The position numbers were made by a program, and so were the translations under genes. 64,000 nt of DNA from Polaribacter reichenbachii (GTDB lineage Bacteria; Bacteroidota; Bacteroidia; Flavobacteriales; Flavobacteriaceae), in the NCBI RefSeq assembly GCF_001975665.1, contig NZ_CP019419.1:248001-312000 (forward strand), given 5' to 3'. Of this stretch, positions 9,039 through 16,851 are shown in pieces. Below the pieces are notes generated by a model that had not been told where the DNA came from, searched no databases, and saw only the letters and a list, made by a program, of their open reading frames with translations. Each line of letters opens with the position of its first letter. Position 1 is the first letter of the stretch.

Positions 9039-9070
9039 CAAAGATAATACTTTAGAATGATTCTAAACAA
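9039..9070 (-). promoter_or_regulatory. feoAB promoter with embedded 17-bp palindromic operator
   Basis: On the minus strand TTG (9070-9068), a 21-base spacer and TATCTTTG (9046-9039) match the Bacteroidota promoter TTG-N17-23-TAnnTTTG. The spacer is filled by the palindrome TTTAGAATCATTCTAAA (9067-9051). A repressor bound there would block polymerase directly. An iron-responsive Fur or DtxR-type regulator is the natural guess from the operon it controls; the regulator is not in this window. Confidence 0.75.
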
Positions 9071-9071
9071 G

Positions 9072-9752
9072 TTATTTAGTGCTATATTCTTCTTTTAATA
9101 AAGCAACATCTTGTTTTAATTTTTCCATATCCTTTTTTTCTGTGCCATCATAAAATCCGCGAATGCGTCTTTGTTTATCAATTAGTACAAATTGTTCTGT
9201 GTGTATAAAATCATTTTCTCCTCCATCACCATCTTCAATTACTGCAAAATAACTTTTTCTTGCTAATTCGTAAATATGTTTTTTAGAACCTGTTGTAACA
9301 TTCCATTTGCCATCAATAACACCTTTATTAATTGCATATTCTTTTAAAACAGAAACGCTATCTATTGTAGGAGTTACAGAATGAGATAAAAACATAATAT
9401 CATTATCATTCTTATAGAAATCTTGTAGTTCACTCATATTATAAGCCATTGCGATACAAATATTGGTGCAACGAGTAAAAAAGAAATCTGCTACATAAAT
9501 CTTATTTTCATAATTTTTATTGGTGATAATTTCTCCATTTTGATTGGTTAATTCAAAATTGGCAATTGTATGATCTTTGGTTATATGTTTAATAGAAGCA
9601 TCTACTAAACTTGGGTTTACATCAGCTGGGCTATAGACTTTTAATTTTTTATCGGCTTTTAATAAATGATAAAAAACTGGTAGAGAAACTGCTGAAAAAA
9701 CAATTAAAAAAATTAATGTTGATTTACTTTTTTTGAAGAATTTAAAATCCAT
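9072..9752 (-). CDS. SCO1/SenC family copper chaperone
   Basis: A 226-residue membrane-anchored thioredoxin-fold protein; residues 11-31 are the hydrophobic anchor. The copper site expected for SCO proteins is present: Cys95 and Cys99 in FTRCTNICIA and His184 in DFIHTEQF. The family delivers copper to the CuA centre of cytochrome c oxidase or acts as a redox protein in the periplasm. No cytochrome oxidase gene is adjacent. The stop codon lies next to the feoAB promoter. Confidence 0.9.
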   Translation of the reverse strand: MDFKFFKKSKSTLIFLIVFSAVSLPVFYHLLKADKKLKVYSPADVNPSLVDASIKHITKDHTIANFELTNQNGEIITNKNYENKIYVADFFFTRCTNICIAMAYNMSELQDFYKNDNDIMFLSHSVTPTIDSVSVLKEYAINKGVIDGKWNVTTGSKKHIYELARKSYFAVIEDGDGGENDFIHTEQFVLIDKQRRIRGFYDGTEKKDMEKLKQDVALLKEEYSTK

Positions 9753-9886
9753 TAAACAAGTTATTTCTGCAAATTTACTGCTTAAAAAGAGCTTAGAAAA
9801 GTGGGTTATAATAAATTTGATCTAAAATGTTTGTTAAAAATAAAAATCAACATAAAATAGTTCTTTTTATCCACTCTTTAAAAACG

Positions 9887-9894
9887 TACATTTG
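9887..9894 (+). promoter_or_regulatory. -7 box upstream of rseP
   Basis: TACATTTG matches TAnnTTTG and lies 29 bases before the rseP start codon. No TTG at the expected spacing is visible, so confidence is moderate. Confidence 0.5.
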
Positions 9895-9923
9895 TGCGTT
9901 TTTTAATTATGATTTAACGCTGA

Positions 9924-11270
9924 ATGGAAATATTAATAAAAGCATCGCAATTTATATTAAGTTTATCTTTATTAATTGTTTTGCACGAATTGGGGCACTT
10001 TATCCCTGCAAAATTATTTAAAACAAGAGTAGAAAAATTCTATCTATTTTTTGATTATAAATTTTCTTTAATTAAGAAAAAAGTTGGTGAAACTGTTTAT
10101 GGTATTGGCTGGATTCCTTTAGGAGGTTATGTAAAAATCTCTGGAATGATTGATGAAAGTATGGATACTGAACAAATGAAACAACCTGCACAACCTTGGG
10201 AGTTTCGTTCTAAACCAGCTTGGCAGCGTTTAATTATTATGCTTGGTGGAGTTTTCGTAAACTTTGTTTTAGGTATTTTTATTTACATTATGTTAATGTA
10301 TGCTTATGGCGAAAAATATTTACCAAACGAAAATGTAAAAGATGGAATTTGGGTACAAGATTCTTTAGCAATCAATTTAGGCCTACAAACTGGTGATAAA
10401 ATTCTAACGATAGATGGTTCTAAAATTAAAAAATTCTCTGGTTTAACTTTAGAGTTTATCAACGGAAATAATTTTCAAATTGAAAGAAATGGGATTGTAA
10501 TTGATAAAGAAATCCCTACAGATTTTATTTCACAGTTAATGGATAGAGGTAAAGATGCAGGTGCATTTTTATATCCACGTTATCCTTTTGCAATTGGTAA
10601 AGTTTCAGAAGATTCACCAAATATAGACTCAGAGCTTAAAGCTAAAGATATTATTACTGCTATAAATGGTAATGCTTTAAAGTATTATGATCAAGCAGAA
10701 CAAGTATTATCTAATTACAAAGGACAAGAAGTTACTGCTACCGTAAAAAGGGGAACTGAAACAAAAGACATACAACTAAAAATTACTGATGAAGGTAAAA
10801 TAGGGGTTGTTTTTGCTGGATTAAAATACAAGGATTTAGAAAAATTGGGGTATTATGATTTGGCTGATATAGAATATACTTTTGCTGAAGCAATACCTGC
10901 TGGCTGGAACAAATCTTGGAAAACCTTAACCGATTACGTTAAACAACTAAAGAAAATATTTAACCCAAGTACAGGAGCCTATAAAGGTTTAGGTGGTTTT
11001 ATTTCTATTGGCAGTATTTTTCCTGATGAATGGAGTGCAGAATCTTTCTGGAATATTACAGCTTTCTTATCTATTATGCTTGGTTTTATGAACTTATTAC
11101 CAATTCCGGCTTTAGATGGTGGTCACGTTGTTTTTACGCTTTGGGAAATGATTACAGGTAAAAAACCAGGTGATAAATTTTTAGAATATGCGCAAGTAGT
11201 TGGTTTTATTTTATTAGTTGCTTTATTACTATTTGCAAATGGTAATGATATTTTTAGATTATTTAAATAA
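9924..11270 (+). CDS. rseP: RIP metalloprotease RseP (site-2 protease)
   Basis: A 448-residue inner-membrane zinc protease that cuts anti-sigma factors or signal peptides inside the membrane. The zinc motif HELGH is at residues 21-25 in the first helix; the third zinc ligand is Asp398 in LLPIPALDGGHV near the C terminus. Two PDZ-like regions lie between (about 130-190 and 205-285). The arrangement and length match the RseP/EcfE family. The start was chosen at MEILIKASQF; other-frame ORFs in this area are artefacts. Confidence 0.94.
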   Translation: MEILIKASQFILSLSLLIVLHELGHFIPAKLFKTRVEKFYLFFDYKFSLIKKKVGETVYGIGWIPLGGYVKISGMIDESMDTEQMKQPAQPWEFRSKPAWQRLIIMLGGVFVNFVLGIFIYIMLMYAYGEKYLPNENVKDGIWVQDSLAINLGLQTGDKILTIDGSKIKKFSGLTLEFINGNNFQIERNGIVIDKEIPTDFISQLMDRGKDAGAFLYPRYPFAIGKVSEDSPNIDSELKAKDIITAINGNALKYYDQAEQVLSNYKGQEVTATVKRGTETKDIQLKITDEGKIGVVFAGLKYKDLEKLGYYDLADIEYTFAEAIPAGWNKSWKTLTDYVKQLKKIFNPSTGAYKGLGGFISIGSIFPDEWSAESFWNITAFLSIMLGFMNLLPIPALDGGHVVFTLWEMITGKKPGDKFLEYAQVVGFILLVALLLFANGNDIFRLFK

Positions 11271-11300
11271 GTTTTAAACCCATATTTATTACAAAAAAGA

Positions 11301-11328
11301 AACCTCGCAGATTGCGAGGTTTTTTTTT
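11301..11328 (+). terminator. Intrinsic terminator after rseP
   Basis: AACCTCGCA, a 3-base loop and TGCGAGGTT followed by seven more Ts. The T-run overlaps the stop codon of the convergent microprotein gene. Confidence 0.9.
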
Positions 11329-11485
11329 ACACGATTAAGAAAGAACGATTAATTAGCGGAAACCAAGTATATCTTGCATTACATTTATCGCAGGAATAAG
11401 AATGTGTACCAGGTACAATTTTTACATACCACTCTCTTTTCATTCTGTATCTTGATGTAGATTTACAACGAGGGCAAGCTTTCAT
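11327..11485 (-). CDS. Small zinc-ribbon protein, unknown function
   Basis: A 52-residue protein starting MKACPRCKSTSRYR, with two cysteine pairs, CPRC (4-7) and CDKC, separated by about 20 residues, the layout of a zinc ribbon. The body is basic. An earlier in-frame ATG exists 45 bases upstream but adds a poor N terminus; the internal start puts the first CxxC where such proteins usually have it. I recall similar small proteins in other flavobacteria, without known function. The stop codon overlaps the rseP terminator on the opposite strand. Confidence 0.7.
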   Translation of the reverse strand: MKACPRCKSTSRYRMKREWYVKIVPGTHSYSCDKCNARYTWFPLINRSFLIV

Positions 11486-11611
11486 AATAAGTAAGATTTG
11501 TTTAGCCCCATCAATGTAACTAATTATCAATCACTTAACAAATTGTAAATTAACCAAAATGTGGTCTAAATTAATACAGCTTACTATTTCTAGTTTATTC
11601 TAAATTTAGTG

Positions 11612-11672
11612 ATTTTAACATTAATTCATAAATGTAATTCATACAATTACTTTTATGAATTAATGTTAAAAT
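11612..11672. repeat. Long inverted repeat with 28-bp arms
   Basis: Two 28-base arms (11612-11639 and 11645-11672) are complementary except for one mismatch, around a 5-base loop CATAC. It lies between the zinc-ribbon gene and the susD terminator. It is far longer than the ordinary terminators here and has no GC-rich core. Origin unknown. Confidence 0.85.
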
Positions 11673-11686
11673 TCTACTTCATAAAA

Positions 11687-11714
11687 AAACCAGAACAAAT
11701 AATTGTTCTGGTTT
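11687..11714 (-). terminator. Intrinsic terminator after the susCD pair
   Basis: AAACCAGAACAA and its complement around a 4-base loop; on the minus strand the stem runs into T7. It lies 73 bases after the susD stop. Confidence 0.85.
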
Positions 11715-11786
11715 TAATTTATAGAATCAATTGTCAATTAATTTATGACAATCTTAAACTATTAAAAGTTAAGTTTTAACTTATTA

Positions 11787-13403
11787 TTAGTTTTGATCTG
11801 CTTCTGTTAAGTTCGGGTTAGCATCAATTTCTGCCTGTGGAATTTTCCAAATCCAAGCATCATTTACAGAAGGTTTATCTTGCATAAATCCATCTCTATA
11901 TAAAGTTTCAGATGCACCTGAATTCGTCATATCGATACCTTCATCCCAACGAATGTGATCATGGAAACTAAATCCTTCACCATAAAGCTCAACAGCTCTT
12001 TGCCATTTAATATGATCTATTAAAGCATCTTGAGTAGCGAATGCTGTAGCATCATAAGCAGAATCTCTACTAGATCCAAATACTTGTAATACTGCTTGTG
12101 CACCAGAAATATCTGATAACATTGCTTTAGCTTCAGCTTCAATTAAATACATTTCAGCAGATCTCATATAGATAACATCATCAGGGTCAATTCCTCCAGG
12201 ATTAGCCTGTAAAAATTTAACAGCCATATAAGGGTGTGTGTTATGACCAGTTGTCATACCATATTCATCAATTATCGCTTCCCAAGCATCCCAAAAATCA
12301 TCTTCATTATCATAATTAGGATCTGTAACGTAACTACCTCCTAAACCATTAGAAGCAGAAGAATTAGTATTTGGCGCTAAAGGTAATGCCATATTAATTC
12401 TAAAGTCTGTATCTGGTATAGCATCGTAAGCCTCTTTATTAATCAACTTAGGATTTGTTCTATTCTGACTTCCATTGAAAGTTGGTGAAATATAATAAAA
12501 ATAAGATTGATAATAATTTGTTTCAGAATCAATTACAGTACCAGCCCAAATTACTTCAGACAAACTTGCTGAGTTGAAACCTGAAAGCCAAGCACTTTCT
12601 GATAATAATGGAAAACCATCACGTGCAGCAGCAGCAGCCGTTGCAGCTTCTGACCATCTACCTTGTGTTAAATCTACTCTTGCTTTAATACCTTGTGCAG
12701 CGTTAATAGATAAGTGAGATTTATTATCAGGGCTTGAAGCTCCGTTAAAAAAGCTAATTGAATTAGCAATATCAGAATTAATTTGATCATATACTACTTG
12801 TACAGTAGATCTAGGTTCACTTGTATATGGTGCACCTGCAACTAATAATAATGGAACACCAGGATCTGTAGATGGAGAACCTACTAAATAACCTTTAGCA
12901 AAAGTAGATACTAATTGATGATAAGCCCAAGCTCTGTATGCATATGCTTGACCAAGAATATTTCTAATATCTGGATCTGTTGTTTCATATCCGTTATCCG
13001 CAATTAAATTTATTAAATTGTTTGCAGTAGCCACAAAGTGGTAACGCTCATACCAAAAATTATTAACAGTTGTAAAAGTAGCATTGGTGTGTGTTAACCA
13101 ACGTAAATCACTAGTCATCCATCCATTACCTGGAGATGAGTGAATCATATCACCACCCATAGCATCTAAAGACGGCATAAAGTGACTTTGACCACTTCTA
13201 CTTGAAGCTGTACCTGATAATGGATTCTGTGCATACATTTGTCTATGCAAACCATTAAGTACCAAAAACATATTATTTACACTTGCAAAAGCGTCTCCTT
13301 CTGATATAGAATCTGTTGGTGTTGTCTCAAGAAAATCTTCCGAACAACCGGTAACAAAAACTACTAGTATCCCTAAAATTAATAGGTTTATTTTTCGTAA
13401 CAT
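11787..13403 (-). CDS. SusD/RagB family nutrient-binding outer-membrane lipoprotein
   Basis: A 538-residue lipoprotein with the lipobox VTGCSED (Cys20) directly after the signal peptide. The N-terminal part has the SusD-like TTPTDSISEGDAF pattern and the TPR-type helices; the C-terminal RagB/SusD part includes RSAEMYLIEAEA and the WQRAVELYGEGFSFHDHIRW motif. SusD proteins sit on the cell surface and hand nutrients to the SusC channel. It follows the SusC gene by 30 bases. No glycosidase or peptidase is in the same operon, so the substrate cannot be guessed. Confidence 0.95.
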   Translation of the reverse strand: MLRKINLLILGILVVFVTGCSEDFLETTPTDSISEGDAFASVNNMFLVLNGLHRQMYAQNPLSGTASSRSGQSHFMPSLDAMGGDMIHSSPGNGWMTSDLRWLTHTNATFTTVNNFWYERYHFVATANNLINLIADNGYETTDPDIRNILGQAYAYRAWAYHQLVSTFAKGYLVGSPSTDPGVPLLLVAGAPYTSEPRSTVQVVYDQINSDIANSISFFNGASSPDNKSHLSINAAQGIKARVDLTQGRWSEAATAAAAARDGFPLLSESAWLSGFNSASLSEVIWAGTVIDSETNYYQSYFYYISPTFNGSQNRTNPKLINKEAYDAIPDTDFRINMALPLAPNTNSSASNGLGGSYVTDPNYDNEDDFWDAWEAIIDEYGMTTGHNTHPYMAVKFLQANPGGIDPDDVIYMRSAEMYLIEAEAKAMLSDISGAQAVLQVFGSSRDSAYDATAFATQDALIDHIKWQRAVELYGEGFSFHDHIRWDEGIDMTNSGASETLYRDGFMQDKPSVNDAWIWKIPQAEIDANPNLTEADQN

Positions 13404-13433
13404 ATTGTAATATTTTATAATTATTATTATTTT

Positions 13434-16400
13434 TTAGAAAGATAAGTTTAACCCCATACTAATAACTCTAGAAGGATTAAAGTCATTTCCACTTTGAGTA
13501 CCTGCTAAGTTATATTGAGGATTGATCCCTTTTCTTTTAGCATTGATAAATAAATTTTCTCCAGAAAGAGAAAGACGTAAATTAGATAAACCTAATTTTT
13601 CTGCTACACTTTTGTTTAAATTATAACCTAAGTTTACATTTCTTAATGCTAAATAAGAAGCATCAGTTAAAAAACGAGTAGAACCAGCAATAGTTTGATT
13701 TGGGTTACCATTTTCTAAACGAGGAACATCAGTAATATCTCCTGGATTTCTCCAAGCATTTTCTGCATCTACATGTAATGATCTACCAAAAGTACCGGCA
13801 TGCATTACGTTAGAGTAACCACCATCTAAGATTTTACCTCCAAGACCAAATGTGAATAAGAAATCTAAAGAAAATTGTTTGTAACTAAAAGAGTTAGAAA
13901 CTGAACCTATTAAATCTGGTATACTACTATCTCCGGTATATGCTTCACCTGCTGCTTGATAATCGTTTGTAGTTGATTGTGTACCATCTGCGTTTAAAAC
14001 TGGTACTCTAGTTCCTGCTTCTAAATCATCTTCGAACATATAGTAAAGTGCATCTCCATTATCTGGATCTACTCCTGCAAAATGATAAATATAAAAATCA
14101 TATCTAGATTTACCAACTTCCCAACGTTTAGAACCATTATCTGCAGGGCTATCTAATTTTGTAATCTCATTCTTTAAAGTAGAAGCTTGTACAGTTAAAT
14201 CCCAATTAAAATCACTAGATTTAATTAAGTGACCTGTTAAACCTACTTCAATACCTTGATTGTAAATATCTCCAATATTCGTTGGCGCTTCATTTAAACC
14301 TTCTGAGATTGGAATAGGTAAATTGTATAATAAATCTTTTGATGTTTTTTTGTAAAACTCAACAGAACCATCAATTAAATTATTAAACAAGCCAAATTCT
14401 AAAGCAACATCCCAACTAATTTGGTTTTCCCATTCTAAAAGAGTATTACCTGTAGTACTCCAAAAGATACCAGGAGTACCTGCGTTTGGTAAAATTTCAT
14501 ATAAAGCTTGAGATGCATAGTAACTACCAATTCTTTCATTACCTATTTCTCCATAAGAAGCTCTTAATTTTAATCTATCTACAAAAGATACATTTTCCAT
14601 AAATTTTTCTTGATCTATTCTCCAAGAACCACCTACTGAATAAAAAGTTCCCCATCTAGCATCTTTAGCAAACCTAGAAGTACCATCTCTTCTTACAGAA
14701 GCACTTAAATAATATTTGCTATCAAAGTTATAGTTTAACCTTGCAAAATACCCTTCAATTTTATGTTCTGTTGTACTACCATCTACGTTATCTCCAGCAG
14801 CAAAGTTGTCAAACTCATAAATACCTGTTGCAGTTTGAGTATTAGCAATACCACCCATAGCAGAAAAGTTTCTATCCATACTTTCATGACCTAAAGTAAC
14901 ATCTAGGTTATGAACTTCATTAAAAGATTTACCATAAGTTAATAATTGCGTAAAGTTCTCAATAACTCTTCTATATCTATCTTCACTATATCTACCTGTT
15001 GGCGCACCATCACCTACAATTTCATTTTCGTAACCTTTAGTGATGTTATCTTGAATATCTCTACCATAAGTTACTTTAGCTTTTAAACCATCTAAAATTC
15101 CGATTTCTAAATAATTTCTAAATCCATAAAGATTTAATCTATTTACATCTTCATTTAAAATTAACTCAGCAATACCATGTCTACCTGGGTTATATGGTCT
15201 TGTTTGAATATTGTAATCTGGGTATCCTTCACCTAAATCGTATAATGGATTACCAGACGCATCATTAATAATTGCACCATTATTATCTACCTGATAAACA
15301 GGATAAATAGGACCCAAATCTGTTGCCCAGCTAAATGGATTAACAATTGAACTAGAACCTCCACTTGTTGGTCCGTGAGATTCTGTTGTAGTAATATAAG
15401 CACTACCTCCAATAGAAATATTTTCAGTTGGTTTAAAATCTGCATTAATTCTATTGGTAACTCTTTCGAAATCACTTTCGATTACATAACCTTTTTCTTT
15501 TAAAAATGAAGCAGAGTAAAATACATTATATTTATCACCTCCTGAAGCTACATTTACAGAATGATTTTCTCTAGAACCAGTTCTTTCTAAATAATCGAAC
15601 CAGTTTAAAGATTGATATTTAAGATTAGCATTAGGGTTTATTTTACCATCAGTACCAACAATTTGATCGTTAGCAACATCAAAAGGATTATAACCTAATT
15701 GATTAAAAATAGTTGCAGAAGCTTGAGCAGCAACATCTGTACCGCTTAAAGTATTCTTGTATGCTTCCCACATTAATTCGTAGTAAGACTTAGCACCTAC
15801 AGTTTCATAATTATCGATTGCTCTAGTTATTACACTGTACTGAGTTGATGCATTTACAGACAACTTACCATTTTTACCTTTTTTAGTCGTAATAATAACA
15901 ACACCATTTGCTGCTCTAGAACCATATAAAGAAGTAGATGCCGCATCTTTTAATACTGTCATAGAAGCAATATCATCTTGATTAATAGCACTTAGGTCAC
16001 CATCAAATTGCATTCCATCAACAATATATAAAGGATCTGTTGTACCATTAAGCGTACCAACACCACGAATTACAATCTCTGGTGAAGAACCTGGCTGACC
16101 AGAAGCTGCAATAAATTGTACACCTGTTGCTTTACCTTCTATGGCAGCAATTGGGTTAGTTACAGTTCTAAGCGCTAACTCTTTTTCACCAACAACATTG
16201 GCAGAACCTGTAAAAGCTTCTTTAGTAGTTGTACCATAAGCAACAACAATTACTTCTTCTAAGACACTACTATCTTCTAACATAGATACATTAATAGTCG
16301 TAGAATTCCCTACAGTTTTCTCAACTGTTTGGTAGCCTAAATAACGAAAAACTAAAACATCACCTTTTGCAGCTGAAATTTTATATTTTCCATCAAAATC

Positions 16401-16565
16401 AGTTTCCGTACCAGTAGAAGTACCTTTAATCAAAATACTTACTCCTGGTAAAATCCCAGAATCATCAGAAACAGTTCCCGTAACTGACAATTTTTGTGCA
16501 CTAATTGAAGTAATTACTCCCAAGAGAAATACCAACAACAACGCTTTTTTGTTAATTTGTTTCAT
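13434..16565 (-). CDS. SusC/RagA family TonB-linked outer-membrane protein
   Basis: The start MKQINKKALLLVFLLG gives 1043 residues with a clean signal peptide (1-23); an in-frame ATG 69 bases upstream would spoil the signal and is rejected. After the signal comes a carboxypeptidase-like domain (about 25-105), then a TonB plug (VVAYGTTTKEAFTGSANVV onward, with LKDAASTSLYGSRAANGVVIITTKKG) and a large beta-barrel ending in a C-terminal Phe (MGLNLSF). It imports ligands captured by the SusD partner, using TonB energy. The upstream region has no clear promoter match. Confidence 0.95.
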   Translation of the reverse strand: MKQINKKALLLVFLLGVITSISAQKLSVTGTVSDDSGILPGVSILIKGTSTGTETDFDGKYKISAAKGDVLVFRYLGYQTVEKTVGNSTTINVSMLEDSSVLEEVIVVAYGTTTKEAFTGSANVVGEKELALRTVTNPIAAIEGKATGVQFIAASGQPGSSPEIVIRGVGTLNGTTDPLYIVDGMQFDGDLSAINQDDIASMTVLKDAASTSLYGSRAANGVVIITTKKGKNGKLSVNASTQYSVITRAIDNYETVGAKSYYELMWEAYKNTLSGTDVAAQASATIFNQLGYNPFDVANDQIVGTDGKINPNANLKYQSLNWFDYLERTGSRENHSVNVASGGDKYNVFYSASFLKEKGYVIESDFERVTNRINADFKPTENISIGGSAYITTTESHGPTSGGSSSIVNPFSWATDLGPIYPVYQVDNNGAIINDASGNPLYDLGEGYPDYNIQTRPYNPGRHGIAELILNEDVNRLNLYGFRNYLEIGILDGLKAKVTYGRDIQDNITKGYENEIVGDGAPTGRYSEDRYRRVIENFTQLLTYGKSFNEVHNLDVTLGHESMDRNFSAMGGIANTQTATGIYEFDNFAAGDNVDGSTTEHKIEGYFARLNYNFDSKYYLSASVRRDGTSRFAKDARWGTFYSVGGSWRIDQEKFMENVSFVDRLKLRASYGEIGNERIGSYYASQALYEILPNAGTPGIFWSTTGNTLLEWENQISWDVALEFGLFNNLIDGSVEFYKKTSKDLLYNLPIPISEGLNEAPTNIGDIYNQGIEVGLTGHLIKSSDFNWDLTVQASTLKNEITKLDSPADNGSKRWEVGKSRYDFYIYHFAGVDPDNGDALYYMFEDDLEAGTRVPVLNADGTQSTTNDYQAAGEAYTGDSSIPDLIGSVSNSFSYKQFSLDFLFTFGLGGKILDGGYSNVMHAGTFGRSLHVDAENAWRNPGDITDVPRLENGNPNQTIAGSTRFLTDASYLALRNVNLGYNLNKSVAEKLGLSNLRLSLSGENLFINAKRKGINPQYNLAGTQSGNDFNPSRVISMGLNLSF

Positions 16566-16795
16566 AAAAAATTTGAATTGATTTATATTAATATCTAACG
16601 AAACTAAAAGTTTTGTTAATATAATTCGCATCAAAATCAGATTTTAACAGTACCAGATACATGTATTTAACATTTCGTTAACTTTGTTGATTTGTTAACT
16701 ATTTAAGAAAAATATGCATATAAACTCTATTTCACTAACTATTACGCATTATATAAGCACTTTAGCTTACACATTTTAAGTAGTATAAAACCAAA

Positions 16796-16830
16796 AAGCC
16801 TCTAAATGCATTTTAACATTTAGAGGCCTT
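16796..16830 (-). terminator. Intrinsic terminator after the SerB-SerA gene
   Basis: AAGCCTCTAAATG and its near-perfect complement around a short A/T-rich loop, with A/T-rich flanks. It lies 22 bases beyond the stop codon of the fusion gene and insulates it from the SusC promoter region. Confidence 0.75.
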
Positions 16831-16851
16831 AATTTATATGATAAAATAATG

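Noticed and set aside
9827..10021. ORF overlapping the start of rseP
   Set aside because: It covers the rseP promoter and start in another frame; rseP has the clear HELGH motif.
11612..11672. Ordinary rho-independent terminator
   Set aside because: The stem is far longer than usual and AT-rich, with no U-tract directly after it; the true terminator of susCD is at 11687-11714.
15287..15475. Separate small gene inside susC
   Set aside because: Same strand but other frame within a continuous barrel-coding gene; no start signal.
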